From Pseudomonadota bacterium (lineage in GTDB: Bacteria; Pseudomonadota; Gammaproteobacteria; Burkholderiales; Burkholderiaceae_C), in contig JAIUPH010000008.1 of assembly GCA_020161065.1 (NCBI GenBank), positions 1 through 64,000 on the forward strand: a stretch of DNA of 64,000 bases. Reading direction: 5' to 3'. The notes beneath the pieces are model-generated. The model made no database searches. It worked only from the letters and a program-made list of their open reading frames with translations, and was not told the origin of the DNA. Below are positions 55,534 to 64,000 of this stretch, piece by piece. The number at the start of each line of letters is the position of its first letter. Position 1 is the first letter of the stretch. The translations under genes and the position numbers were made by a program.

Positions 55534-57471
55534 ATGTCGGCCGCACGCCACAATGGCCGCGTGCAGTGCGCCGCCAGATTGCTCGCCCCGTGGGCCGTGG
55601 ATTTGTTGACTTGCGGCGCGGTCGCGCCCGCACCGACGCCGGCGCCGAACCAGCGCGCTGCCGAGCCTTGGCGTCGCGGCTGGCCGTGGCGGGTGCTGAT
55701 GCCGTTGCTGTTGCTCGCGCAAGGCTTGCTGCTGGCCCTGGCCCTGCCCCTGCCGGCCCATGGCGCCGCGGCCGACACGCTGCGGCTGACCCGCGCCGAG
55801 TTTGCCCACGGTGACGACGCCACGGCGCCCGAGCAAGGCTGGCGCGACGTGGTGGTGCCCGACGTCTTCCAGGGCCATCCACACAACGGCAACCTCAACG
55901 GCTGGTACCGCTTCGTCTTCGATTTGGCGGCGCCTCCGCCGCAACCCCTGGTGCTGCTGGTGCAGCGGATCGTCATCACGGCCGAGTTCCGGCTCAATGG
56001 CGCCTTGCTGAACCCGGGGGTGCGCTTCGAAACCCGCGACGGGGTGGCCGGCACGTCGATGCTCAATGCGCCACAGTGGATCGTCCTGCCGTCGGCGCTG
56101 TTCCGCCCCGGGCGCAACGAACTGCTGGTTCGGTTGAGCGGCAGCCGGGTCGCACCGGCCTGGATTTCCGGCATCAGCATCGGCCAGCCCGAGGCCTTGC
56201 GCGCCGAGTTCCTGTGGCGCGACATCCCGCAGCGCGTGCTGCCGCAGGCCTTGTTCGTGCTGCTGCTGGCTTCGTTCGCCTTCGGCTTGCGCCTGTGGTG
56301 GCGCGAGAGGCTGCCCTTGCAGCGCGAGGTGGTGCTCACCGCGCTGTTGTGGCTGGCCAACCTGTGGGGCTATCTATGGCTCGACCTGGGGCTGCCGGTG
56401 CGCACCGAGGCGGCCCTGGTCGCCGCGCTCTGGGTCGCGCACCACTGGGCCCTGCTGCACCTGCTGTGGCGCCTTACCGATGGCGGCTGGGCCTGGTTCC
56501 CGCGCGCCTTGTTCATCGGCTCGGCGGTGCCGCTGCTGGGCTCGCTGCTGGTGCTGGTCTTCGAGCCCAGGGACCCGCCGCTCGGCCTGCTGCTGCTGCC
56601 CACCACGGTGCTGCGCGTCCTGACCACGGCGCTGCTGATCCGCTGGGCCTGGCGCACGCGCACCTGGTCGGCGCTGCTGCTGACCACCAGCGAGCTGCTG
56701 TGGTTCGCCGGGCCGCTGCAGTTGATGCTGACGATGCTGGACCTCATTCCGCCGGACCCCTTCATGCTGGCCCCCGCCAGCGGGCTGCCGATGTATGCCG
56801 TGATGCTGTGGCTGGCGGCGCAGCAACTGGCCCAGCAGCACGAGGATGCGGCGCTCCGGCGGCAGGCCGCCGTGCTGGAGGAGCGCCAGCGCATGATGCT
56901 GGACATGCACGACGGCGTCGGCTCCCAGTTGGTCACGGCGCTGCGCCTGGCGCGCCGCGACGAGGTGCCGCGGCATACCGTGGCGCAGGCCATCCAGGAC
57001 GCCCTGCACGACTTGCGCCTGGTCATCGAGGCCCAGGACGGCGCCGCGCAGGAACTGCAATCGCTGCTGCAGCAGTGGCGCGAGCGCCATCACGCACGGC
57101 TGGAATCGCAGGGTCCGCGGCTGACCTGGGACATCGGCGCGCTGCCGGCGCCGCGGCCGCTGTCGCCGCCCGAGGCCTTGCAGATCCTGCGCATCCTGCA
57201 GGAGGCGTTGAACAACGCCGTGCAGCACGCCCGCCCGACCACCATCGCCATCACGCTGACGCCGGTCGCCGGCGGCTGCGAGTTGCGCGTCAGCGACGAC
57301 GGCGCCGGCATCGCGGCCACGCGTTCGGGGGGGTCGACCGCCGGCGGCGGACGCGGGCTCGATAACATGCAACGGCGCGCCGGCCGACTCGGGGCAAGGC
57401 TGGAAGTACGCAACGGCGAACGGCGGGGAACGGTGGTGAACCTGCTGCTCCCCGACGCCGCGCGGGTGTGA
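55534..57471 (+). CDS. NarL-type sensor histidine kinase with 7TM sensor region
   Basis: A protein of up to 645 aa. A hydrophobic export signal (VLMPLLLLAQGLLLALALPLPAHG, in two halves) is followed by a periplasmic beta-rich domain (about 80-215), several membrane helices (about 225-430), a HisKA_3 domain with H459 in LDMHDGVGSQL and an HATPase domain (EALNNAVQHARPTTI, then VSDDGAGI). The periplasmic domain plus helices resemble 7TMR-DISM sensors. The first ATG leaves about 50 odd N-terminal residues, so the true start may be GTG 55561 or later. Cognate regulator lies 24 bases downstream. Confidence 0.87.
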   Translation: MSAARHNGRVQCAARLLAPWAVDLLTCGAVAPAPTPAPNQRAAEPWRRGWPWRVLMPLLLLAQGLLLALALPLPAHGAAADTLRLTRAEFAHGDDATAPEQGWRDVVVPDVFQGHPHNGNLNGWYRFVFDLAAPPPQPLVLLVQRIVITAEFRLNGALLNPGVRFETRDGVAGTSMLNAPQWIVLPSALFRPGRNELLVRLSGSRVAPAWISGISIGQPEALRAEFLWRDIPQRVLPQALFVLLLASFAFGLRLWWRERLPLQREVVLTALLWLANLWGYLWLDLGLPVRTEAALVAALWVAHHWALLHLLWRLTDGGWAWFPRALFIGSAVPLLGSLLVLVFEPRDPPLGLLLLPTTVLRVLTTALLIRWAWRTRTWSALLLTTSELLWFAGPLQLMLTMLDLIPPDPFMLAPASGLPMYAVMLWLAAQQLAQQHEDAALRRQAAVLEERQRMMLDMHDGVGSQLVTALRLARRDEVPRHTVAQAIQDALHDLRLVIEAQDGAAQELQSLLQQWRERHHARLESQGPRLTWDIGALPAPRPLSPPEALQILRILQEALNNAVQHARPTTIAITLTPVAGGCELRVSDDGAGIAATRSGGSTAGGGRGLDNMQRRAGRLGARLEVRNGERRGTVVNLLLPDAARV

Positions 57472-57495
57472 GGGGCTGCCCTTTCGCAAGAGTTC

Positions 57496-58173
57496 ATGCC
57501 GCAACGAGCCACGGGCGTCTACATCGTCGAAGACGACAAAGTCCTGCGCGACGACTTCGCGCTGGCGGTCGGCCGCAGCGAGCGGCTGCACCTGCTCGGC
57601 GCCACCGGATCCGCCCGCGAAGCGCTGCGCTACCTGCAAAGCGGGCCGCCGCTGGAGGTGCTGCTGGTCGACCTGGGCCTGCCCGACGGCGACGGCGCCG
57701 ACCTGATCCGCGCCTTGCCGCAGCATGCGCCGCTGGCGCGGGCGCTGGTGATCTCGGTCTTCGCCGACGATTGGCGCGTGCTCGATGCGCTCTCGGCCGG
57801 CGCCCAGGGCTACCTGCTGAAGGACACCACCGACGACGAGCTGGTGCGCGCCATCGTCGAGGTGGCGCAAGGCGACGCGCCGCTATCGCCTCAGGTTGCA
57901 CGTTACGTCTTGCGCCTGTTCGGTCCGGCCGGCGCGCCGGCTCGCCCGGCGCCACGGCCGCCGGGCGAAGCGGGCGATGAACGGCTGACGCCGCGCGAAG
58001 CGGAGATCCTCACGCTCATCTCGCGCGGCCTCTCGGGGCTGGAGGTGGCCGCGCAGTTGAAGCTGTCGATGCACACCGTGAACACGCATCTGCGCAGCTG
58101 CCACGCCAAGCTGTCGGCGCGCAACCGCTTGCAGGCCATCAACCGGGCGCGGGAGAGCGGCCAGATCGGCTGA
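57496..58173 (+). CDS. NarL/LuxR family response regulator
   Basis: A 225-aa regulator. Receiver residues are IVEDDKV (D11, D12), D59 in LLVDLGLPDGDGA and K in YLLKDTTDDEL. A linker (APARPAPRPPGEAG) leads to a LuxR helix-turn-helix, TPREAEILTLISRGLSGLEVA then LSMHTVNTHLRSCHAKL. Paired with the kinase upstream. It converges on the TonB receptor, 18 bases between stops. Confidence 0.93.
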   Translation: MPQRATGVYIVEDDKVLRDDFALAVGRSERLHLLGATGSAREALRYLQSGPPLEVLLVDLGLPDGDGADLIRALPQHAPLARALVISVFADDWRVLDALSAGAQGYLLKDTTDDELVRAIVEVAQGDAPLSPQVARYVLRLFGPAGAPARPAPRPPGEAGDERLTPREAEILTLISRGLSGLEVAAQLKLSMHTVNTHLRSCHAKLSARNRLQAINRARESGQIG

Positions 58174-58191
58174 GGACAACCGCCGGCGCGA

Positions 58192-60528
58192 TCAGAAGGC
58201 GTAGGCGGTGGTCAGCCCCAGCCGCCGCGGCGGGATCAGGATCCAGTCGGTGAAAGCGGCGACGCCCGGCCGATTCACCACCACGGCGCCCGTCACGCCG
58301 CGCTGGTCGCCCAGGTTGTCGATCTGCAAGGCCGTTTCCCATGGGCCGCGGCTGAAGGCCCAGCGCGCGTCCAGCCGCTGGTAGCCCGGCGCGCCGGCGC
58401 TGCCCTCGATGTCGAACACGCGCGCGCCCACCCATGAATGGCTGAGCGTGGCACGGCCTTGCCAGCCGTCGACGGCGACGAAGGCCTGGCTCAGGCGCAA
58501 CTGCGTCTGCCAGCGCGGCGTGCCCGGCAGCCGCGCGCCGGCCGCGACGGGCACGCCGGCGTCGGTGATCAATGGCACGCGGGTGCGGGCATCGGTGCCG
58601 GCCAGCGCGCCGGAAAGTTCGAAGCCGGGCAGCGCCTGCGCCGGCCGCCACTGCCACTGCGCTTCGACGCCGCGGCTGCGCGCCCGGCCCACGTTGGCCA
58701 CGCCGATCAAGGGCACGGCGCCGGCCAGCAGCGACGACACCTGGGCATCGCGCCAGTCGATCCAGAACGCGGTCAGGCTCCAGCGCCACGCGTCGCCGGC
58801 GTTCGAGCGCAAGCCCAGCTCGTGGTTGACCAGGCGGTCGGAGCGATAAGGCGTCAGCACCGGCGGGTTGAAGTTGGCGCCGCCGAAGCGGTAGCCGCCG
58901 GTCACCGAAGCTTGCAAGGTGGCGCCGCCGGGTTCCGGCGTTAGCGGCAGTTCCAGACCCAGGCGTGGCGTGAAGCCGCGCTCTTGCGTGCGCGGCGCGC
59001 CGGTGGTGTCCTGGCCCAGGTAGCGCAGCGTCGCGTCGTAGGCCAGCGCCGTGCGGAAAGCCCGTCCGCCCAGGCTGAGCGTCGACCGGCCCGGCCCCGG
59101 CAGCTGCAACTCGCCGAACAGCGCCTGCTCCTGCGTGCGGGCGTGCACGGTGAGCGAACCGAGTCGATCGTCGGGCAGCAGGAAACCGGCCGGTCCCCAC
59201 AAGGCCTGCCCGCCGGGGGCGATGGACACGCTGTCGGTGTCGAAGCGTGTGGTCTGCAGGAACAGGCCGGCGACGTAGCGCAAGCCCTGCGGGTCGTCGG
59301 CGGCGAGGCGCAGCTCCTGCGACAGCGCGCGGCCGCGCGTCGGCCGCCGCGTGATCGACTGCACCTGCGGCAGCAAGGGCAAGGCGCCGAGCCCGAGCAG
59401 CGGACCGTAGGCGTTGCCGAGGGCGCCGCTGCTGCGCGTCAGGTCGGTGCGCGGCTCGGCCTGCTGGTCCACCCAGGCGGTGATCGACGTCAACACCTGG
59501 CGCTCGGCCAGCGGCGTCTCGACCTGCAGCCGGGCCAGGCTGAAGCGGTCGTTGCGCGACGACGCGGTCGGCGTGTCGATGCTCAGGCGGTTGGGGTCGG
59601 GCGACACGGCCTGGGTGTCGTCGAGCCGCTGGCGCTGATGCAGCACCGAGGCATCCACCACCGTGCCGCCATCGACCCACCAGCGCGCCGCGGCGCGCAA
59701 GCCCTGGCGGCGCAGCGCGTTGGCGTTGCGGCGGCCGGTGCCGAGGTTGTCGACATCGCCGGGCACGCGGCGCTGGAAGCCCTCGATGCGAAGCGCGGCG
59801 GCCGTGTCGTCCAGCGGCACGTCCACCCAGGCCTGCGCCGACGCGCCCAGGCCGCCGGTGGACGGCAGCGTCGCGCCGAACTGAACGCCGCTCCGTTGCC
59901 GGCCACGCTGCGGCCGGCCGAGCACGTAGTGGATGGCGCCGCCCAGCGAGGCCGCGCCGTACAGCGCGCCCTGCGGGCCGCGCATGACCTCCAGCCGTTC
60001 CAGGCCGAAGCCGGTGAGGTCGGGCGTGCCCAGGAAGCCGAACGGGCTGGTCAGCGGCACCTCGTCGACATACAAGCCGGTGGTCGCCTGCTGGGTGCCG
60101 AGCAACTCGCTGCTGGTGGCGGTGCCGATGCCGCGCAGCGTCGGCAACGACTGCCCCGGCTCACCGGGGTTCGGCTGCACGCCGGGCACGGTGGCCAACA
60201 GGTCCTCGAAGCTGCCGGCGCCACGCTCGCGCAGTTCGGCGGCGTCGAGCACCGTGGTGGAGGGCCTCGGCCTGGCGGCGTTGGCCACCGGCCGCTTGCC
60301 GACGATGGTAATGGTGCCCGGCGCCTTGTCCGCCGGGTCCGCCGAGTCAGCCGGGTCAGCCGCCTGGCCGAACGCCGCGGACGGCAGACACAGGCCCAGC
60401 GCCAGGGCAGCCGCCGTCGGCAGCGCGCGCAGCGGCCGGCGGGCGACCAAGCAAAGCGCGAGCGCGGTGCCGGGGGCAGCGCGCTCGCGCGTGCGGGGGT
60501 TGCGGTCGTCGTCCTTGCCTTTGAGCAT
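58192..60528 (-). CDS. TonB-dependent outer membrane receptor
   Basis: A 778-aa receptor. After a signal region (PTAAALALGLCLPSAAFG-Q, about 37-55) and an ADPADSADPADK linker comes the TonB-box region GTITIVGKRP, the plug (SFEDLLATVPGVQ, RLEVMRGPQGALYGAASLGG) and a 22-strand type barrel ending in PRRLGLTTAYAF with terminal Phe. It resembles pesticin/FyuA-like or vitamin receptors but the ligand is not clear. The N-terminus before the signal is long and charged, so a later start is possible. Confidence 0.9.
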   Translation of the reverse strand: MLKGKDDDRNPRTRERAAPGTALALCLVARRPLRALPTAAALALGLCLPSAAFGQAADPADSADPADKAPGTITIVGKRPVANAARPRPSTTVLDAAELRERGAGSFEDLLATVPGVQPNPGEPGQSLPTLRGIGTATSSELLGTQQATTGLYVDEVPLTSPFGFLGTPDLTGFGLERLEVMRGPQGALYGAASLGGAIHYVLGRPQRGRQRSGVQFGATLPSTGGLGASAQAWVDVPLDDTAAALRIEGFQRRVPGDVDNLGTGRRNANALRRQGLRAAARWWVDGGTVVDASVLHQRQRLDDTQAVSPDPNRLSIDTPTASSRNDRFSLARLQVETPLAERQVLTSITAWVDQQAEPRTDLTRSSGALGNAYGPLLGLGALPLLPQVQSITRRPTRGRALSQELRLAADDPQGLRYVAGLFLQTTRFDTDSVSIAPGGQALWGPAGFLLPDDRLGSLTVHARTQEQALFGELQLPGPGRSTLSLGGRAFRTALAYDATLRYLGQDTTGAPRTQERGFTPRLGLELPLTPEPGGATLQASVTGGYRFGGANFNPPVLTPYRSDRLVNHELGLRSNAGDAWRWSLTAFWIDWRDAQVSSLLAGAVPLIGVANVGRARSRGVEAQWQWRPAQALPGFELSGALAGTDARTRVPLITDAGVPVAAGARLPGTPRWQTQLRLSQAFVAVDGWQGRATLSHSWVGARVFDIEGSAGAPGYQRLDARWAFSRGPWETALQIDNLGDQRGVTGAVVVNRPGVAAFTDWILIPPRRLGLTTAYAF

Positions 60529-60717
60529 GCCCTTGCGCCGTCGAGGCCACCACGCAGCGGGTCGCTCGCGTCATCCCGCAACCGGGTCGACGGCGATCCA
60601 TCTGCCGTGGTTGTAACAAGGGGTACTCTAGCGGCAGCCGGGTCGGATTCTTTGCAAGAGGGACAAGGCCGAAGTGGCAGGGCGCCGTGTCTGCCGGCGC
60701 CGGCGACCTTGCGGTGC

Positions 60718-60897
60718 TCAGGCAGCTTTGGCGGCGAACCGCCAGAACTGGAAGAAGCCGCAGTCGAAGATGGCCAGGATCGGCTGGACGTTCCGGCCAC
60801 GGCCGACCTTCGTGCGTTGCGGCGTGCCCGGCGACCGCCACGCCGAGCCCCGGTCGAGCAGCCGCCTGCAGGCCGCCGCCACGGCGCGACGGATCAC
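60718..60897 (-). CDS. Candidate 59-aa micro-ORF coupled to the PEP-CTERM gene
   Basis: GTG 60897 lies one base after the PEP-CTERM stop and has AAGGAG 7 bases upstream, inside the end of that gene, so re-initiation is plausible. The protein is basic (RRAVAAACRRLLDRG) and ends in an aromatic stretch, LAIFDCGFFQFWRFAAKAA. No homologue recognised. The 189 bases after it, before the TonB receptor, hold no other gene. It may also be chance. Confidence 0.35.
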   Translation of the reverse strand: MIRRAVAAACRRLLDRGSAWRSPGTPQRTKVGRGRNVQPILAIFDCGFFQFWRFAAKAA

Positions 60898-60898
60898 G

Positions 60899-61624
60899 TC
60901 AGGCTCCTTGGCTCGTCGCGGGGACGCGGCGGGTGATGCGCGCGGCGGCGCCGGGCATGCGCCGGCGCACGACCAGGCCGGCGGCGAGCGTGGCGAGGGC
61001 CAGCGTCGTGGGTTCGGGCACCGTGGACGGGTCGGCCGGGTCGGCCGGGGCGGCTTCATAGGAGTAGGTCACTGTGAAGGAGGCGTCGCCAGTGGGCATC
61101 GTGCTGGCCAGCGAGCCCTGAGCCAAAGTGGCGTTGGCGCTGCCGATCGAGAAGGTGACGTTGCCGGTTCCCATGAACAGCGCCAGCGTGCCGACATCCG
61201 TCGCAGAATCGGATGCGCCGCCAGAAATATTCAGGTTCAGCGGGCAAGCGACGTTCCAGGGGACGTCGCAGCTGATGTTTCTCGCGTCAAAGGCGTGCCA
61301 GTTGATCGAGATCGTCCCCAGGTTGACGCTGGTGGTGGTCGACAGGCTGCCACCGGCATGCTTCGTGCATCCGGCAAACAAAAACGGGCATGACGTGCCT
61401 CCCACGGTCTGCTGGAAGTTGAAGCTGGCGGTGACCTCCACACGGTGCAGCGTGCCCAGCGAGGGATCAAAACGAGTCAGCTCGATGAGCCCCCCTTTGG
61501 CGTCTGTCGAGTCGGTGTAAGTCACCATGTCGGCCTGCGCCGCGCCGAAGCAGCTCAGCAGAAGCCACGCGACGCTGAAGCTGGCCAGGCGCCTGCAGCC
61601 GCCAATCAGGGTGTGTCGATTCAA
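60899..61624 (-). CDS. PEP-CTERM sorting domain protein
   Basis: A 241-aa secreted protein. TTG start at 61624 with AAGGAG 6 bases upstream, opening a signal peptide (LASFSVAWLLLSCFGAAQA-D). The mature part is beta-rich with cysteines (CPFLFAGC, CDVPWNVAC). A linker EAAPADPADPST precedes the C-terminal tripartite VPEPTTLALATLAAGLVVRRR signal, which exosortase would process. No exosortase gene is in the window. Function unknown. Confidence 0.85.
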   Translation of the reverse strand: MNRHTLIGGCRRLASFSVAWLLLSCFGAAQADMVTYTDSTDAKGGLIELTRFDPSLGTLHRVEVTASFNFQQTVGGTSCPFLFAGCTKHAGGSLSTTTSVNLGTISINWHAFDARNISCDVPWNVACPLNLNISGGASDSATDVGTLALFMGTGNVTFSIGSANATLAQGSLASTMPTGDASFTVTYSYEAAPADPADPSTVPEPTTLALATLAAGLVVRRRMPGAAARITRRVPATSQGA

Positions 61625-61961
61625 GTCCGTCTCCTTGTCGCGCCGTTCTTGCGCAGTGGGTGGCACGGCCAGGCGGCTGCGCGTCTGGCGTCTCGTTGGC
61701 GTGGCCAGGCATCGCATCGCCCCCTCCACACCAACCATTGACGGACCTCAGGCTAGAGGGTCGTAACCGATCGCAACATCGCAGGATCTTGGTAGGGCCC
61801 CCGTCGATTCGCGGGGGGTGGCAAGACCCGCTCGGCCGCGTTGCGCCAACGCAAACCCGCGCGAAAACACGCTAAGTAGTTCCCGATAGCACGGCGCGGG
61901 CCATCGCTCCTACCATCGCACGCCATCGCATCTGCCCCCTCTTTGACGGAGACCGCCCACC
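61625..61961. other. Intergenic region between PEP-CTERM gene and Bug receptor
   Basis: 337 bases without a convincing gene; it must hold divergent promoters. I see one hairpin, TCTTG (61787-61791) with CAAGA (61822-61826) around CCCCCG and CGGGGG, and no clear -10/-35 pair. The PEP-CTERM frame stays open to an ATG at 61738 but that stretch lacks signal-peptide character. Confidence 0.6.
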
Positions 61962-62930
61962 ATGAAGAAGTCGCTGCTCGCCCTGGCCTGCTCCCTGGCC
62001 CTGCCCGCCCTGGCCGCCTACCCCGAGAAGCCGGTCACCATCGTCGTGCCGTTCGCCGCCGGCGGGCCGACCGACAAGGTGGCGCGCGACCTCGCCGAGG
62101 TGCTGCGCAAGGGCCTGCACAACCAGACCGTGATCATCGAGAACGTGGGTGGCGCCGGCGGCACGCTGGGCGCGGCCAAGGTGGCCAAGGCCGCGCCGGA
62201 CGGCTACACGCTGCTGCTGCACCACATCGGCATGGCGACCTCGCCGGCGCTGTACCGCAACCTGCCGTACAAGACGCTGGACGACTTCGAGTACGTGGGC
62301 ATGATCAACGAGGTGCCGATGACCGTGGTCGGCCGCGCCAGCCTGCCGGCCAACAACTGGGCCGAGCTGCGCAAGTGGATCGACGCCAACAAGGGCAAGA
62401 TCAACCTCGCCAACGCCGGCCTGGGCGCCGCCTCGCACCTGTGCGGGCTGCTGTTCCAGCAGTCGCTGGGCGCCGACATGACCACCGTGCCCTACAAGGG
62501 CACGGCGCCGGCAATGACCGACCTGCTGGGCGGCCAGGTCGACCTGATGTGCGACCAGACCACCAACACCAGCGGGCAGATCGAGTCCGGCAAGATCAAG
62601 GCCTTTGCCGTCACCACCAACAAGCGGCTGACGATGCCGGGGCTGGCCAAGCTGCCGACGCTGGAAGAGTCGGGCCTCAAGGGCTTCAACGTGACCATCT
62701 GGCACGCGCTGTACGCGCCCAAGGGCACGCCCAAGGCGGTGACCGACACGATCAACGCCGCGCTGAAGTCCGCGCTGAAGGACCCCGACTTCATCAAGCG
62801 CGAAGAGGCGCTGGGCGCGGTGGTCATCACCGACGCGCGCGTCAACGGCCCCGAGCACAAGAAGTTCGTCGAGTCCGAGATCAACAAGTGGGGCCCGGCG
62901 ATCAAGGCGGCCGGGCAGTATGCCGACTGA
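61962..62930 (+). CDS. Bug family tripartite tricarboxylate transporter receptor
   Basis: A 322-aa periplasmic binding protein of the TctC/Bug family, very expanded in Burkholderiales. Signal peptide MKKSLLALACSLALPALA-A, then the ligand motif YPEKPVTIVVPFAAGGPTD and GGAGGTLGAAKVAKAAPDGYTL. The later DLLGGQVDLMCDQTTNT is the second ligand loop; the aspartate is typical for carboxylates. No TctA/TctB membrane genes are nearby, so it is an orphan receptor. Ligand unknown. Confidence 0.93.
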   Translation: MKKSLLALACSLALPALAAYPEKPVTIVVPFAAGGPTDKVARDLAEVLRKGLHNQTVIIENVGGAGGTLGAAKVAKAAPDGYTLLLHHIGMATSPALYRNLPYKTLDDFEYVGMINEVPMTVVGRASLPANNWAELRKWIDANKGKINLANAGLGAASHLCGLLFQQSLGADMTTVPYKGTAPAMTDLLGGQVDLMCDQTTNTSGQIESGKIKAFAVTTNKRLTMPGLAKLPTLEESGLKGFNVTIWHALYAPKGTPKAVTDTINAALKSALKDPDFIKREEALGAVVITDARVNGPEHKKFVESEINKWGPAIKAAGQYAD

Positions 62931-62943
62931 GGGCGACTGACGA

Positions 62944-63384
62944 TCAGCGCATCCGCAACGGGATCGTCACCGGCCCGTCGTTGACCAGGTGGACCTGCAT
63001 GTCGGCGCCGAAGACGCCGGCCTGCACCAGCGGGTGCTTGTCGCGCGCCACGCGCAGCACTTCGTTGTAGAGCGCGCGGCCCAGCGCCGGCGGTGCCGCG
63101 GCGCTGAAGCCGGGCCGGTTGCCGCCGCCGGTGTCGGCGGCCAGCGTGAACTGCGACACCACCAGCAGGCCGCCGGCCACGTCCTGCAGGCTGCGGTTCA
63201 TCTTGCCCGCCTCGTCGCTGAAGATGCGCAGCTTCAGCACCTTGTCGACCAGCCTGGCGGCCACCGCCGGCGTGTCGGCCGGCTCGGCGCAGACGAAGAG
63301 CAGCAAGCCTTGGTCGATCGCGCCGACCACCGCGCCGGCCACTTCCACCCGCGCCCGCGCCACGCGCTGCAGCAGCGCGATCAT
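62944..63384 (-). CDS. dtd: D-aminoacyl-tRNA deacylase
   Basis: A 146-aa proofreading enzyme that removes D-amino acids from tRNA. N-terminus MIALLQRVARARVEV, active-site VVSQFTLAADT and the C-terminal NDGPVTIPL (the usual NxGPVT). The start overlaps the stop of the upstream cation transporter by 4 bases (ATGA). It converges on the Bug gene. Confidence 0.96.
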   Translation of the reverse strand: MIALLQRVARARVEVAGAVVGAIDQGLLLFVCAEPADTPAVAARLVDKVLKLRIFSDEAGKMNRSLQDVAGGLLVVSQFTLAADTGGGNRPGFSAAAPPALGRALYNEVLRVARDKHPLVQAGVFGADMQVHLVNDGPVTIPLRMR

Positions 63385-64000
63385 GGCTGGCGCGGCGCCG
63401 GCGCGGCCGGCGGATCGGGGTCGGCCGAATGCGCCTCCACGTCCATCGGCAGCAACTGGATGCTGGCGCGCAGGCCCGGCACCGCGTCCATCAGCGCCTG
63501 CTCGACCGCCGCGCGCAGCGCCGCGGCGTGGCCCAGGCTCCAGGCCGCGGGCATGTGCATGTGCAGGTCGACGAAGCGGCGCTGCCCGGCGCGCCGCGTG
63601 GCCACGTGGTCGATGCGGATCACGCGGTGCGCGAAGCCGGCAAGCACCTGGTCGATCTCGGCGCGCACCTCGGGTTCGACGGCGCGGTCCATCAGCCCGT
63701 CGACCGAGCGCCGCACCAGGCCATAGCCTTCGCGCAGGATGTTCAGCGCCACGCCGATCGCGATCACCGGGTCCAGCCAGGTCCAGCCGGTGGCCATCAC
63801 CGCCAGCAGCCCGACGATCACGCCGGCCGAGGTGTACACGTCGGTGAAGAGGTGGCGCGCGTCGGCCTCCAGCGCCACCGAGCGGTGCACGCGCGCCTGC
63901 TTCAGCATCGCCCAGGCCAGCACGCCGTTGAGCACCGAGCTGAACACCGTGAGCGCGATGCCCCAGCTCAGCGCCTCCAGCGGCTGCGGCTGCAGCAGCC
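63381..64000 (-). CDS. Cation diffusion facilitator transporter, C-terminal part
   Basis: The open frame runs off the right edge, so the N-terminal helices are missing; about 206 residues are seen. The metal-binding helix has H-x3-D in ALEADARHLFTDVYTSAGVIVG. The cytoplasmic C-terminal domain has RIDHVATRRAGQRRFVDLHMHM and ends with a Pro/Ala-rich tail. Family members export Zn, Fe, Co or Mn in exchange for protons. The metal cannot be told from this part. Confidence 0.9.
   Translation of the reverse strand, partial: LLQPQPLEALSWGIALTVFSSVLNGVLAWAMLKQARVHRSVALEADARHLFTDVYTSAGVIVGLLAVMATGWTWLDPVIAIGVALNILREGYGLVRRSVDGLMDRAVEPEVRAEIDQVLAGFAHRVIRIDHVATRRAGQRRFVDLHMHMPAAWSLGHAAALRAAVEQALMDAVPGLRASIQLLPMDVEAHSADPDPPAAPAPRQP

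Noticed and set aside
61285-61310. Sigma-54-like TGGCACG box on the - strand near the PEP-CTERM gene
   Set aside because: It lies inside the coding region, and the -12 element TTGC is not at the right distance.

Overview
The window is a GC-rich (about 70% by eye), gene-dense chromosomal segment. Gene content and order point to a betaproteobacterium of the order Burkholderiales, in the Rubrivivax/Leptothrix/Methylibium-like group. The main reasons are the aa3-type cytochrome oxidase cluster with its usual assembly genes, rubredoxin next to a Pil-Chp chemotaxis operon, the thiD-hemL pair, a Bug-family solute receptor, and a CIRCE site in front of rpoH. I saw no rRNA, tRNA, CRISPR array, prophage or transposase gene.

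Layout. 1-8.3 kb: housekeeping genes (lysS end, a PNPOx-like flavoprotein, a crotonase, a DUF3108 protein, dsbC, a UbiH-type hydroxylase, a MOSC protein, ychF). 8.3-19.4 kb: rpoH (heat-shock sigma factor) facing a long leftward respiratory cluster: DUF2244, ctaC, ctaD, a 47-aa assembly protein, ctaG, DUF2970, ctaE, then SURF1, a Sco-like protein, ctaA, ctaB and sco. A bidirectional terminator separates ctaE from a small twin-membrane-segment gene. 19.4-30.8 kb: bioC-like, comF, trmL, gpsA, secB, grxC, a rhodanese, gpmA, then the leftward operon algH-ruvX-pyrR-pyrB-pyrX-plsC, and phrB. 30.9-42.2 kb: type IV pilus chemotaxis operon pilG-pilH-pilI-pilJ-chpA, ending in a diguanylate cyclase, with rubredoxin at its head. 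42.4-44.6 kb: thiD-hemL. 44.7-45.9 kb: a lone AAA/DUF4143 ATPase behind a perfect palindrome. 45.9-55.5 kb: a Crp/Fnr regulator divergent from an acyl-CoA ligase and branched-chain-amino-acid-type ABC transporter operon ending in a PaaK-like protein. 55.5-60.5 kb: a NarL-type two-component pair converging on a TonB-dependent receptor. 60.7-61.6 kb: a PEP-CTERM protein and a coupled micro-ORF. 62-64 kb: a Bug receptor, dtd, and the end of a cation diffusion facilitator.

How they work together. The cox cluster encodes the oxidase subunits together with heme A synthesis (CtaA/B) and copper delivery (CtaG, Sco, and a second Sco-like protein that would probably be called hypothetical). The pyr operon pairs aspartate transcarbamoylase with a dihydroorotase homologue that has lost its metal ligands. 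The Pil-Chp operon feeds surface or chemical signals to type IV pili and probably to c-di-GMP. The transporter operon couples uptake to CoA activation under a local Crp/Fnr-type regulator whose likely operator is visible.

The most unusual non-coding signals are five. A 92-bp insertion-like duplication at the livH/livM junction repeats the last codons of livH with synonymous changes. A run of small hairpins lies between the substrate-binding protein gene and livF. The two regulatory palindromes at 45.9 and 46.7 kb share half-sites. The CIRCE operator overlaps the rpoH -10. An 8-bp tandem repeat runs through the hemL stop codon.
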